Source: Aricia agestis (taxonomy: Eukaryota; Arthropoda; Insecta; Lepidoptera; Lycaenidae). Taken from it: 64,000 bases of DNA. The notes under the pieces are model-generated. The model was not told where the DNA came from and did no database searches. It saw only the letters and a program-made list of their open reading frames with translations. Numbering within the stretch: position 1 is the stretch's first letter; the number at the start of each line of letters is the position of its first letter. Positions 28,320 through 40,800 of this stretch are shown in pieces. The stretch spans positions 3,725,001-3,789,000 of the forward strand of contig NC_056409.1 in the NCBI RefSeq assembly GCF_905147365.1. Reading direction: 5' to 3'. The position numbers were made by a program, and so were the translations under genes.

Positions 28320-30440
28320 GACGGTAATATTTAACTGTTTTCTTAGCTGGCTACTAAACGTGGTGATGTATGTAATGAAAATAATATATTGTTTATTTAA
28401 TATAGTTTAATATTTAGTATCATATATAATTCTGTCTACTCTGACAGTGGGCCAACGCGTTTGAAGTCGCGCAAAATGCCGTTTTTGTGTAGGTATTCGT
28501 CATCGCTTCAGGGTTGTCACAATAATGTGTTTTATTATAATCTGTCTGACACCCACGTGACCCCCTGTTTTTCGAACGAAAATTCCTTGATTGTTATTAT
28601 ACTACTGTTATACCATTTATACCATGTGCCAAATTAATTCGACTTATAAAATTAATACATTTTTTCTTCTGGTTATAAGCAAAAGTTATTTTATGGATTC
28701 AAGACGCATTACAAAATTCTATTATGACTGGAACATAGAATAATTAATTTTTATTTAATGTTTAAACATCTGACAAAAGTGTATGTATATGTGTAAGTAT
28801 ATGTAATGTGTTACATGTAGTGTGTACAAGTATGATACAAGTAAACATGCACTTAGTTCAAAGTCCAGTCCCAGACTTTAAGGAGCGCTTTGAGACCGCA
28901 TAAGTATCTCCTTGAAAAGGATTTGCAACAAATATTTGAAATTTTCTTTCCGCTTTAAATATTACTCGTGCATCGTATTACTGATATCTTTGAGATCGGA
29001 TAAACTATGGCATTTAGAACTAAGTCCAAGGAAGAATAATTTACTAACGACGGAGAGTGGAACTTTTACAGAGGTACTAGAGTTATTGATTCATATAGAT
29101 TATAACATGTAACTATTGTTTATTCCAATAAAGAAAAAAGAATCCATAGTTTATATAGGACGTACGTATTTTTACAACTATATATATAACGAATAGAGAG
29201 ATCTATTATCTGCCAACGAATAAATTTCTCTGAATAGTATTTGAGCGATAAATCTGATAGCAAAAAGTGAGAAAGTAAATTGACTCTATCAATACCGAGG
29301 TAATTGGAATAAAACATTTGGATCCTTTTTTCCTCATAGCGGCGGATTTTGTGTGTGAAACATGCAAATATATAAATTTATCCAATATTCAAGGATATTT
29401 TTTGAAAATCTATTGTCAAAATTTGCCATCAGATTCTGGTAGACCTATCCTACCCTCAGAAGTCTAAGGCAAGCAAGGAACTATTAAGGCTTCTAGTACG
29501 TCCATCTCTTTCATCTGCTCGTGCCTAACCATTTCTCAAGATAATTCGTCTCAATTTGCTCTACTTGGGTGAATGCAACCGCGGTTTTGGTAAGAGGGAG
29601 TCGAATTATCCATACCTTATGTTAATGCGCTGTAAGTGACCAAACTGTACCATGAAGAAAACCAGAGATCTATTTAGACATGGCTCACAGTTGTGTCAAA
29701 CAGTATTGATAAATCCTAATGCAACACAGGCTAATCCACCGAGATAGTCTAGACATCGCGTGATTTTTTAACTATATTTTAAGCGCAACAGTGTTTATGT
29801 CTGTTCTTTACGCTTAAACGAATGTGTTGATTTAGATTTAATTTGGTTTGAAGATAGTTTGTATTCCGGAAAACGACAAAGGGTAATTTTTATTCGAAAA
29901 AAAAACTACGTTTCTCGCGCGATAACAAATTTTGACGCAGCTAAGTTTCGAGGAACATCTCGTGGTAGATATTAGCCGTAGCCAGTAGCCATCTCTTATT
30001 CTTATACAAACTCTCATGGTATCAATTCACCTTTTTATTCATACGAGCGATCTACAGAGGTAGACAAATCAAAATAATTCACCGTAACTACGTCATAAAG
30101 AAGGCTGGAGTGGCGCTCGTGCAATGACGCGTCATCGCTCGGCGCTCAACAACTCTAATGCTTACATGAAAGCAATACTTTTTTATCTCCGCCCCCGGCC
30201 GGGGGACACATGGCCGGATAAACACAGCGAACATGGTGAGTACACGACAAATTAGGAGCCCCTCAATGGGCATTGTCCAAAAAAAAATCACATGTACTTT
30301 TTATATTTTTTTTCGTTAAAATAGGGTATTTTAAGAATATAAATTAAATAATTTTGAAATTCATTGGCTAGTTTTATCTCAATAAATTTTTAAAGTTTCG
30401 CTCTGACGTCATCATCGGCGGCTAATTGACCTCTGTATTG
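28320..30440. other. Intergenic sequence, nothing recognised
   Basis: AT-rich. A GC-richer patch near 30,100-30,250 ends AACATG|GTGAGT, which resembles a first-exon donor, but no coding continuation was found. Confidence 0.4.
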
Positions 30441-30469
30441 TTTTAAATTTCCTTTCATTCTTATTTATA

Positions 30470-30625
30470 ATGGCTGGTTCGTCAAATGCAAGTTCTCATT
30501 ATGTGAAAGCTGATACGAGAAGCTTACCAAAAGTTCGAAACATAATGTTAGTCGAATTTATTGCTAATTTAACGCCATTGAAGGTCAAACTAAGGTTAAA
30601 CATATTTGTTCAAAAATATAAGTAA
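30470..30625 (+). CDS. 51-codon ORF, doubtful; possible N-terminal fragment of a mobile-element-type protein
   Basis: ATG at 30470, stop at 30623-30625. The start MAGSSNASSHYVKADTRSLP followed by KV faintly recalls, from memory, the N-termini of insect uncharacterised proteins with SWIM/YqaJ-type domains. The later residues do not match anything I know. No promoter, downstream exon or poly(A) site is evident, and a fold-back element begins 130 bases on. It may be the relic of a larger gene. Confidence 0.25.
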   Translation: MAGSSNASSHYVKADTRSLPKVRNIMLVEFIANLTPLKVKLRLNIFVQKYK

Positions 30626-30756
30626 CTAATGGGTATTTTTTTCTTTTATATACAGAAAAACGATCACTGACCTTATTCCTCGAAATGTTTTTGTAATGAG
30701 CAAAATTAAAAAAAAATGGACAATCCCCATTCGGAAGCTCCTGTCTGTATTGATAT

Positions 30757-31107
30757 CACTGACCTCCATGATTATACAAGTACGCTAGACTTATGATACC
30801 CTTTGAAATGACTGCTGTTTTTTGTACCTGTTTGAAGCGGTACCAGCGCCCCCAATGCGGGGGAAGAGAATTAAATCTGACGTAACCACAACTAATAACA
30901 ACAGTTGTCATCATTAGTATTAGTTTCAAGTACTCTCACTACTGCTATCAGCGCCAATACGGCGAGTTTCAAAAACGCCTTTTTTACATCAGATTTAGTT
31001 TTCTTCCCCCGCATTGGGGGCTGATTTCGCTTCAAATAGGCACAAAAAACAGGTGGGTATTTGGTGGGTATCATAAGTCCAGCGTACTTGTATAATGGAG
31101 GTCAGTG
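30757..31107. mobile_element. Fold-back hAT-like MITE (CACTGACCTCC family)
   Basis: Ends CACTGACCTCCAT and ATGGAGGTCAGTG, with flanks ATTGATAT (30749-30756) and ATTGATAA (31108-31115), 7 of 8. Long internal arms include GTACGCTAGACTTATGATACC and its complement. The same family lies at 50740-51283. Confidence 0.75.
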
Positions 31108-31334
31108 ATTGATAATATGAAATGGCAAGAAATATTTCAAAGTAGGTAAGTACATAATATTATTAATATATTGTTATATAAGCAATCGTAAATACATGTT
31201 CCAATGAAAGAGAAATTAAAGTCTTACTTAAAAACGAAAAATCATTAAGTACAAAATAAAAAAAATCTCTAATTCATGAAAACAGTTAGAAAAGAAAAAA
31301 ATGCTCAGGGTTTTGGATGATCAAATATAAATAA

Positions 31335-31680
31335 TAACCTATCAATATACAACAAATCTACTGATAAGAGTTCTGTTTTAGAGTTCTGTAATCAACAAGT
31401 CCTCGTTGACTACGGAACCCTAACTAGCTGATTTTTTGTATATATTGATAGGTAATAATCAAATAATTTAACAGTAACATTGTCCTACAAATAGAACAAT
31501 CCATATTTTAGGACTATCAAATCGAAATATTTAATCCTTTCTATCTCTGTTAACTACCACCTTCGAGAACTTTCGTAGAGGAAATTGTTGTTCGTCTTAT
31601 CAAAATGAAGCTACTCACGAAAAATGAGCTTGATAGTGACAAAGACAAAAAAATGTTCTAGGGAACCTGTACTATAATAG
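31335..31680 (+). repeat. Dispersed repeat, copy 2
   Basis: Partner of 26095-26460, about 5.2 kb apart in the same orientation. Similarity runs over ~340 bases with scattered differences. Non-coding. Confidence 0.6.
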
Positions 31681-31711
31681 TCTATACTATATACCATTTC
31701 TTTATCTGATC

Positions 31712-31762
31712 CATAAAGTTAATGTACCTAGCGGAATATCCTCTAGGTATATTAATTTTATG
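31712..31762. mobile_element. 51 bp TIR-only hAT-like insertion
   Basis: CATAAAGTTAATGTACCTAG and its counterpart CTAGGTATATTAATTTTATG are separated by only about a dozen bases. Flanks ATCTGATC at 31704-31711 and 31763-31770 match 8 of 8, which shows it inserted as a unit or shrank afterwards. Confidence 0.75.
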
Positions 31763-31799
31763 ATCTGATCACAAAATACATACCTACATTTTCGAACGA

Positions 31800-33487
31800 T
31801 TTTCGTTGTATTTATTTCATTGATATATTTTTTTTCGCTTTTCTTTAGTTTTGTTAGGCACACGCTACATCAGTGTGTCCGGCGAAAGCCGCGTGGAGTA
31901 GCTCATTATTGTTTAATGTCAACCAGAGGATCGGAGTTAGCAACCGTTGTTTTGTTCCCACCACTTGTAATGTGCCGCGCCTCAAATATTCATTTTAGGC
32001 GTTCGCAGTTATATTACCTCTGGACTTCTAAGTTCTATGAGAGTTGACCACAATAGTTTTAAGGTACAGTCAGAAAAACGTACGGCGTGGTCCCACACAC
32101 TTGTGCCGCAATTCATAGGAACTAATGTGAAAGTTAAAAGAGTCAGATTATCTGTCCGTTATCTCTTTATGCTAAGCAATTATAAAATTTAACGCATGAT
32201 ATACTTTGAGTCGCAAGGAAAGATAATATCAGGGCGAGCGAAGCAAGCCCTAGTATATCCCACAACCTGAGCGCTTTTGTGGTACATTTTACGGAAAAAC
32301 TATTACGCTCATTGATATTTTGTGCTAAAACATAGTAATTTTTATTTATATAATATTATGTAGATAATATGTTATCAATTTATCATCGGTCAGTCAAGGT
32401 TTGGTTGCTATGAAAAAAAAAACAGTCTTAAAGATTATTACCACGCAAAAAACGATGCGAGCCCTCACAAAGCTCGGCTTTTAGCTAGTCTATGGAAAAA
32501 TGTAAGTACTTAGTAAATAGCACATAATACATATTAGTTGGTAGTAGAAAATTGCTTCCTAAGTCAATTCAGTATTGACTTAGCAAGTTCGATTTCAAGT
32601 ACGCAATGGAGTTGCTCTACTGTGGACATGAATATTGTGGATGTACAAGAGCTTCGTGACGTCAATTATTATGATAGCCAAATGCTACAGTTACGTCACC
32701 ATAGCGAACAATAAATCCTAAAACCTAAAATCTAATATTAATTAATAACACAAGTCAATATTAAAATAATTGAATGCCATCATTTTTTTTAAACAAAGAA
32801 TAATATTTTTGATTCATTTAATTAAAATATATGATACGTTTCCTCCTGATTTCCGGGATCATATTTCACTCGGAATCTGAAATTGTAGCTACAGATAATA
32901 TTTGTGGAATTGGTGTATACTTACGTTTCTTGTTATTTATGTTCTTTGTTTCTATATTATCTCTAAGCAAGGCTTTCAGATAATACTATCTATACAGTAA
33001 AATATATTAACATAACATTTTTTTATACATAGTTTTCTATATTGTGGATTGCTGTTAGTGAAGTTACTGAAGACTATGCACTAACCTGGTGCCCGCTTAG
33101 TCTACCAATTTTGTATATCAATAACCATTATTTAATGAGTAAGTATGACATTATGTAGCGAGAGACCAGCGTTTTTTCCGTTTGAATACAGCCGAAAGCT
33201 TTAATATTGACCAATCTCATGTCAAATTAAGTGAGCTAAATTGAAAATCTCATCGCGATGTCTATCCTCAACAGATTTTATATTAAAACGTTAAATTCTT
33301 TATTTGAGTTACGTTTACGTAGTTATTGTTGCAAAGTAGAGCTAACATTATATTTTAATCTGTGGTAAATTAATATAAAAAAAATTACAAGTTTGTTTCT
33401 ATTACTTTTCTTGAGTACCTGTTCCCGCGTATTTTGTTCTGTCGCTTCAACAGATCCCATTGTTGGCACCTTACAATATATTTTGAA
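31800..33487. other. Intergenic sequence, no gene recognised
   Basis: AT-rich. Near 32,230-32,490 there are pieces of a Helitron-like 3' end (GGCGAGCGAAGCAAGCCC and CTCGGCTTTTAGCTAGT). Otherwise nothing identifiable. Confidence 0.45.
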
Positions 33488-34040
33488 ATAGATCACTTCC
33501 TCACAAACAAACCCCAATTATTCGATGATTGCGGTACAATTGCAAACCTTAATTTTAACAGTAACCATAGAATGGTGAGCGCATATCTCAATACAACATC
33601 AATTTCCAAATCAAGCCGACCTTTCAAAGTCAGGACTTTATCAAACACAAACGTACAAGTAACCAAAATAATAAAGAATCTAAGTTCACTGACTGAATCA
33701 TCTCTCTGGCCGCTAAGTACCCAACAAAAATATAACATATTACACGAAACAATGACGGAAAGGCCAAATAACAGTAAAGAGACAAACGTAGTTTTCAAAG
33801 GTAAGATTACAGAAGAAACTAAACAGCTTTTAGAAAATAGACTTAAACTAATCAGAACAGTTAACAAAAATAAAACCATTAGAGACGAAATAGGGAAACT
33901 AAGTAAAGAAATTAAGAAACAAATAAGGAAAGATAGAGAAGACCTCAGACGCAATACTTTTGAAAAATATATAAAAAAGACAGGTAAAAAAGGCCCTCAA
34001 CTTCCTAAGAGACAAAACCGACTGGATACCTAATATAAAA
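33488..34040 (+). pseudogene. RTE-type LINE fragment A: end of endonuclease domain and linker
   Basis: Reads IDHFLTNKPQLFDDCG then LNFNSNHRMVSAYL, the closing strands of an RTE-type AP endonuclease (DH-F-LTN and SNHR), followed by a charged linker (KLSKEIKKQIRKDREDLRR). A frameshift near 34,000 leads to KALNFLRDKTDWIPNIK ending at 34040. Here a 4.8 kb LINE interrupts it, and the same frame resumes at about 38867 with KRSDISAMATNFFRKLYSS. The N-terminal part of the endonuclease is missing. Confidence 0.7.
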
Positions 34041-34058
34041 TAAAGGGCATATAAGTTA

Positions 34059-34289
34059 AAGGGCACTTCTACATCGCTTAAGGAGTTTCTAACTAAGCCA
34101 CGGCAAGCACTGTTTGGCAAGGCAAGGGTTCATTTCGGCTTGAGGACATGCTGGACACAGGAAGGTGTAGTGGTCATCAAGACTAATGATGGGAAGCGAC
34201 ATAAGGTGATGTGCATGGAGGAGTTGCAGCCTCTGATGTCGAAATACCCTAAAGTAACTCCTGGAACATCCTCTATTTCAAAAGAATAA
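34059..34289 (+). pseudogene. LINE ORF1 C-terminal fragment, FP-like domain
   Basis: 76 codons and a stop: FLTKPRQALFGKARVHFGLR, then CWTQEGVVVIKTNDGKRHKV and MEELQPLMSKYP. The pattern (T-P-R-LL--A---...W-..G-I-+K.DG) matches the C-terminal domain called baculovirus FP-like in LINE ORF1 proteins, a nucleic-acid-binding segment. No upstream remainder of ORF1 is seen, so it is truncated. That it belongs with the ORF2 725 bases downstream is inference from order and orientation. Confidence 0.5.
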
Positions 34290-34508
34290 GTAGCACTGCA
34301 TGTCTCCCAGGTTATTTTGTTTACATATGTCTCTGACTTATTTGTCACAGTGTGTAATTGTTTGTATATTACGTAGTCGTACATTTTCACGATATTATGT
34401 TTTAAGTTTTATAATTTAATATGTTAAAGGGTATTTTCAACACTTGTTTGCCGATTTAACTAAGAAATTTACTTTGTTTTGGTAAAAATTGTACAAACTA
34501 GACAACTA

Positions 34509-34647
34509 AGACTGAGTTGCACCAACTAACTTTAACTTTAACCTTAACTATAACCGGAAAAATTGACAGATGTCGTATGAGAATATGGGGTGTTTGGACG
34601 CCATATTTTACTTTAACTTTACCCATGCCTCTGGTGCAACCCAGTCT
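34509..34647. mobile_element. TA-flanked MITE
   Basis: Ends AGACTGAGTTGCACCA and TGGTGCAACCCAGTCT, flanked by TA at 34507-34508 and 34648-34649. 139 bp, Tc1/mariner-like target. Its interior repeats AACTTTAACTTTAAC-type motifs. It sits in the spacer between LINE ORF1 and ORF2. Confidence 0.8.
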
Positions 34648-35020
34648 TATTACTATAATGTCACTTGTCAAATGACAATTTATGTCAAATTGACATAAGT
34701 CAACTTCTTCTTCTGCTTTGATTGGATAACTCAACCATAATGTAACAAGTACTAATAATGTTATAATTAATTGTTTATTAGAAAATAATTTCATATCAAT
34801 ATGTTTAACTATTTTGTCTGTTGAGTTAATTGCTACCTGTGTAATTTTATTTCTTAGTCAGTTGGCGGGTGGTACAGATTCACAAAATTTGTATTTTTTT
34901 ATTTTTTTATTTTAATTTTATTTTAATTTTCTTTATTTAATTATTATTTTTTACACTATAATATTCATATTAATAATATTATCTATTTTATTATATTTAT
35001 TATTCTTATCTTAAGTGTAC

Positions 35021-37933
35021 ATGTCTGATACTGAATCTTATTTTACTGCCAATGAATCAAGTTTTACTTCCTCTGATGACGATAACTCTGTTATTACATT
35101 AGGTGATATTATAAGTCATAAGTTTAGCTACCAAAAGAACAGCGTTATTAACATTTGTCACATTAATGCGCAAAGTATTCCAAGTCATTTCAGTCACTTG
35201 ACTGAAGCGTTCTCTGGTAAAAATGTACACGCTGTCCTGATTTCAGAGACCTGGTTTAAGCCGCATCTTCTCTCCACATCATATGCATTGCCTGGTTACG
35301 TTCTGATACGCAACGATAGGATTGATCGGCGAGGCGGTGGTGTTGCCATCTATCTCCGTAGTGATTTCCCCTTTAAAATAATTGCCTTCTTCCGTATGCT
35401 CTGCTGCTGCAGAATACCTTTTCCTTGAAATCGGCATCAAAGGCACTAAAATAGCTCTTGGTGTAGTCTATTGTCCTCCTTGTTCGAATTATTTCTTACA
35501 ACTTGAGCCTGTATTGGAAGTTTTGGGTTCGGAATATGCACATCACATCGTCATGGGTGACTTTAACACCGATCTATTAGATCAATCCTCCTTACGTACA
35601 TCTAAACTTACACAAATAGTCGAATCAGCTAATCTCCATTTTTTACCGCTCTCTCCCACACACCACAACATCAATGGTAGTGACACCTGGCTGGATTTAA
35701 TTCTTACATCTAATTCCGCCCCGATCCAATCCCATGGCCAATTCCCCGCTCCTGGTTTTTCCCACCATGACCTTATTTATATTTCCTACACTTTAAAACC
35801 ACCTAAATCTCGTCCTAAAATAATATCTAAACGTTGCTTTAAAAACATGGATTTGAGTAAGCTTAGACATGACGCAGCTAACATTAATTGGGAGCCACTA
35901 CTTAACGCTTCAACCATCGACGACAAAGTTGACATTTTTAATAATATTTTAAATAGCCTTTTTGATATTCACGCACCGCTTAAAAAAGTCAAACTAAAAC
36001 ACAAACCAGCACATTGGCTTACTGCTGAAATTAGAACGGTAATGAGGTGCAGGGATCGTGCCTACGCGAAATTTAGATGTGATCGTTGTTAGGCTAATTG
36101 GAATAACTTTAAATTGGCTAGAAATCGTTGCAATCAGATGATACGCAATGCCAAACGCCGCCATATTCTCGAAAACGTTGCTTCTTCATCCCCATCTAAT
36201 ATTTGGAAATTTCTCGAAACAATCGGTGTGGGTAAGTCACAGGATCTTGAACTACCTAGCAACATCAGTCCCAATGAAATAAATCTCCATTTTTCCAATA
36301 CTAATGTTCTGGATGATAATGCTAAATTTCGGTCATTAAGGTACTTAAACAGCTTACCTAGTCCTAATTTTGTGCCACTCCAGTTTTCTCCTGTTACTAC
36401 GGACGAAATCAACAAGACAATTAATTCTCTAGTGTCTAAAGCTACGGGTTGTGACGACATTAGTCGACGCATGATTACCTCTATCCAAACCCAAATATTA
36501 CCTACGATCACCCACATTATTAATTTTTCCCTTGAAACTTGTGAATTCCCTTCCTTGTGGCGCAAAGCTCACGTCCTCCCGCTTCCGAAGGTTCCCAATC
36601 CCACTCATCCTACACACTTTCGTCCCATATCCATCCTTCCCTATTTATCTAAAGTTCTCGAAGCCTGCGTTCACATACAGTTGTCCAGGTTTGTCTACCA
36701 AAACGATTTACTTTCACCACACCAATCCGGTTTCAGACCTGGACACAGCACAATCTCAGCACTGTTAAAGGTGACAGGCGATATAAGAGCGGGCTTTGAG
36801 AACTCTAAGATTACAGTCCTCGTGTTAATAGATTTCTCAAATGCGTTTAATAATATCGATCACGACATTCTATTGGCAGCCCTTTCATGCCTAAAGATTT
36901 CGTCTGTAGCACTAGCATGGATTTCTTCCTATCTACGGGGACGTCGGCAGTCTGTACGCACAGATAAGTCATTCTCCGATTGGCTAGATCTTGAAACGGG
37001 CGTCCCTCAAGGCGGTATTCTTTCTCCACTTCTCTTCTCGATTTTTATAAATCTCATCACCAAAATACTTTGCAGTGCGTATCATCTGTTTGCTGATGAT
37101 TTGCAAATATACAGTCAAGCCGAAATCGAATACCTACCATCTGCTATCGATATAATAAATCAAGATCTCGATGCTATAAGACATTGGTGTAGTAACTTTG
37201 GCCTGACAGTTAACCCAGCAAAATGCCAAGCCATTTTAATAGGTAGTGCCAGGAATTTAAGCAAGATTGATCAAGGTGCTCTTCCACCAGTCATCTATAA
37301 CGGCTCTGTCATTCCATATTGTTCGAACGTTAAGGACCTTGGATTACACATTGATTCGACTCTTACTTGGCAGCCACAAATCTCACACGTCTCTCACAAA
37401 GTCACTGGCATCCTGCGATCCCTGTATCGGTTAAAAAACTTCTGCTCGTTCAGTCACTTATCTTTCCCATCATCGATTACGGTGATGTGTGCTATTTCGA
37501 CCTAAACGCTGACCAACTTAATAAACTTGATCGCCTACTCAACAACTGTTTAAGATTTATTTTTAATTTACGTAAATTCGATCATGTTTCCACCTTTCGA
37601 TCTAAACTACACTGGCTACCAATACGACAGCGCCGTTCTACTAGGGCCTTGTGTATGCTGTACTCCCTGTTGCATCACCCCAATGCTCCTAAATATCAAA
37701 CCCCCCTTTTCCAATACCGTTCCAGTACCCATGACAAATCCCTTCGATCCTCTAACAATGCACTCCTTTCTTGCCCTTCCCATAGATCAGACATCATCCA
37801 CTCGTCTTTCAACGTACAGGCTATAATACTCTGGAATGCTCTTCCTCGAGAAATCAGGCTAACCAAAACCAGGGACACTTTTAAACGCAAGGTTCGTGAA
37901 TTCTATTTGACGCAATTGGCACGAAAGTATTAA
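35021..37933 (+). pseudogene. LINE ORF2: endonuclease and reverse transcriptase, disrupted
   Basis: Endonuclease motifs are visible: CHINAQSIPSHFSH, LISETWF, GGGVAIYLRSDF, VVYCPP, VMGDFNTDLL, DTWLDLILTS and SHHDLIYIS. Reverse transcriptase motifs: FRPISILPYLSKVLE, QSGFRPGHST, LVLIDFSNAFNNIDHDIL, GVPQGGILSPLLFSIFIN and the catalytic FADD (HLFADDLQIY). The C-terminus has LHWLPIRQRRSTRALCMLYS and ILWNALPREIR. Three lesions: a frameshift near 35,385, an in-frame TAG at 36090-36092, and a frameshift with probable small loss near 37,430. It is therefore a dead copy, but the motifs are intact enough to suggest moderate age. Confidence 0.85.
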
Positions 37934-37971
37934 ATATTTGTTTTAATTACACTTTTTATTTTATAATTTAT

Positions 37972-38063
<92 letters not shown>
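37972..38063. repeat. (TA)n microsatellite
   Basis: About 90 bases of pure TA just past the LINE ORF2 stop, within its 3' UTR. Confidence 0.9.
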
Positions 38064-38067
<4 letters not shown>

Positions 38068-38340
38068 CCGGTTCAAAAAAATCGACTATTTTTTTTTTCA
38101 AAACCCGCAGTGAAATATCTTCCTAGTAATGAAAAAAGAAGCCTGTGAAAACGGGAGCTCTTAATATCAATTTTGAAAGGTCGCTCATCGTGAATTTCTA
38201 TTTTACGTTTAAATAACATGGGATTTTTTTTTTTTTAAATTTGGAATTTTACGACTCATTTTTGAATTAACATGTCGGGATGAGCGATACATATTTTTGA
38301 AGGAAATTGAACGCTCTAAATAAATTGTCTCTTATGTTTT
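38064..38340. other. Unassigned segment between two TA tracts
   Basis: T-rich, no ORF. Contains AGACCGGTTCAAAAAAATCG and several poly(T) runs. Probably an insertion into the TA tract or original 3' UTR; nothing recognised. Confidence 0.4.
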
Positions 38341-38551
<211 letters not shown>

Positions 38552-38866
38552 TATACTAGTATTTTTAAATTATATAATATTATATAGCATGATGATGTTT
38601 TTATATAAATATATGTAGTAAGAAATTTGTATTCAATTAGGCATATTTTTATGGTATCATTAGAGTAGTTTCATATCACTAAGTGAAATGCTTACTTATG
38701 ATCCTAAATTTAGATTGCATTTTGTTTATTTTCTGTACATCTTTTCGCATTTTTGGCACCTACGCAATTTTGTTTCTGAACACCTATAGGTTGACTGGTA
38801 GAGAATGCCATCTGGCATTAATACCGCCTATGTACTAACATTGTGCAAAAGTATAAATAAATAAAA

Positions 38867-39268
38867 GATAAACGAAGTAGAACAGTAACCAAAAGATCTG
38901 ATATCTCAGCAATGGCTACCAATTTCTTTAGAAAATTATACTCCAGCAAGAACCGGATTGAAAGTACTATCCTAGACAACACCGAAAATGTACCACCTAT
39001 ACTAGAAGCTGAAATATGCAATGCTATTAAAACGCAAAAGAAAGACAAAGACTCAGGTCCCGATGAAATACCCAATGAATTAATACTAGGCTGCAGCGAC
39101 CACATCGTGCCTCTACTAAAGTATATTTTCAACGACATACTAAATACAGAAATAATACCGACCCAATGGACAACATCAACGATCGTCCTGCTTCACAAGA
39201 AGGGTGATAAGGCTGAAATAAATAACTATAGACCTATCAGTCTAATGTCCAATGTCTACAAAATTTTT
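38867..39268 (+). pseudogene. RTE-type LINE fragment B: start of reverse transcriptase
   Basis: Frame reads KRSDISAMATNFFRKLYSSK, DSGPDEIPNELIL, then HKKGDKAEINNYRPISLMSN and VYKIF, the N-terminal fingers region of an RTE-type reverse transcriptase. It continues fragment A. It stops at the entry of another repeat at 39269. The core with the catalytic F/YADD motif is absent. Confidence 0.75.
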
Positions 39269-39740
39269 AGGTGGTAGTTTTTATAGTAATGTACATACAT
39301 CATATATATTTTTTAGACTTATCATGCCCCTACTTTAGAAGTTAGAGGGGGGGGGGGGGGACACACATTTTACCACTTCGGAAGAGTGTCTCTCGGAAAC
39401 TATTCAGGTTAGAAAAAAAATGATTTTCAAGAAACCTCAATATGATTTTTGAAGACCTATCCATAGATACCCCACACGCATAGGTTAGATGAAAAAAAAT
39501 TTTTTCTATTTCAGTTGTATCTATGGGGATCTCTAGAATTTTTTATAATTTTTCCATTTTTGTATCAAAATCTTAAAGCGGTTCACAGACTACATTGGTA
39601 AGTAACCAAGTTTCAATAGTATAGCTCTTATAGTTTCGGAGAAAAGTGCCTGTGACATACGGACGGACCGACAGACAAACAGACATGATGAATCTATAAG
39701 GGTTCCGTTTTTTGCCATTTGGCTACGGAATCTTAAAAAT
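39269..39740. repeat. Dispersed repeat replacing the RTE catalytic core
   Basis: Ends GACAGACAAACAGACATGATG and GGCTACGGAATCTTAAAAA, as in the family at 10603-11032. It includes a run of 14 G. It separates RTE fragments B and C. Confidence 0.6.
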
Positions 39741-40205
39741 ACTAAGAACAGCTTGAATGAAGGGAGATTTACCAAATATCTCCCTGAAACGCAGGCTCGT
39801 CGACATGTGTATTCTGCCCGTCCTAACCTATGGTGCGCAAACTTGGTCATTGACCGATTCGCAAAAGTCCTAGCTCGGGGAATGCCAAAGAGCGATGGTG
39901 CGCAGTATGTTAGGAGTAAAACTTGTCGACAAAATAAGAAACACCACACTGCGCTCCCAGACAGGTATCAAGGATGTAGGAGCCAAGACGGCAAAACTAA
40001 AATGGGATTGGGCTGGCCAAGTTAGCCGCATGCACCCCGACCGCCGCGCTGGGCAAAGTTAACAACCGAATGGGTACTCGAAGACGGACGACGGACTCGT
40101 GGCCGGCCAAGGAAGAGATGGCGCGATGAGCTGAAAGCGTACCAGCCGGGCTGGCCAACGGTGGCGCTGGAGCGAGAAAAATGGAAGACCCTGGGGGAGG
40201 CTGTA
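39741..40205 (+). pseudogene. RTE-type LINE fragment C: C-terminal region
   Basis: One frame gives SLKRRLVDMCILPVLTYGAQ followed by TWSLTDSQKS, then after a stop MLGVKLVDKIRNTTLRSQTG and KLKWDWAGQVSRMHPDRR, the standard RTE/BovB-type C-terminus. At least two stops and shifts. Between B and C roughly 900 bases of a normal element are missing, so this is deletion plus insertion. Confidence 0.75.
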
Positions 40206-40800
40206 GGAGTCCCTCTAGTGATTCATTAATCCCCGGCGTAAATAAGTCCCCGGGTTGCTACAGCAAAACAAATATTTCAGATTACACTTGGCCTTTTATT
40301 ATCCCGAAACTAACACTCGTACATACTGACAAGGCCTCACGCAGTGGCTGCCCGTCGTCGTTTGTAGACGTGAAATTTTACTCCAGTCCGCTTCACTTTA
40401 ACAATTCTAGTATTTGGAAGGTAATAGAAACTACTTATCATAATATGGTGAAATCATAATAAAGTTTTATTAAATTGATGCTATGGTTTAAAGTACGAAT
40501 AATTATTCATTCCTTTTTAATTTAATTTGCTCTATACAAATACAAGGCGTATTAAAAAGCCCCTCTTTCTGGAAGTTGGTAATAAGATAAACAAAGGAAA
40601 AAACAAACACAATAAACAACGTTTTAAGGGTTCCGTAGTTAACATGGAACCCTTATAGTTTGGGTCTGTCCGTCCGTCTGTCCGTCTGTCTTTTAAAAAA
40701 TATTTTTTATGCATTACAATACATACAATACATTCATAGAATATAATTTTCCAATTTAGGGATCCGTTTGTGACATATGAAGTTTTAAAGTGGAAAAAAT
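40206..40800. other. Unassigned sequence with a dispersed repeat fragment
   Basis: 40620-40697 matches the GGGTTCCGTA...GTCCGTCTGTC family in reverse. The rest shows only unsupported short ORFs. Confidence 0.45.

Noticed and set aside
33493..33954. Minus-strand 153-codon hydrophobic ORF
   Set aside because: It is antisense to the RTE endonuclease/linker fragment, whose plus-strand frame has recognisable motifs.
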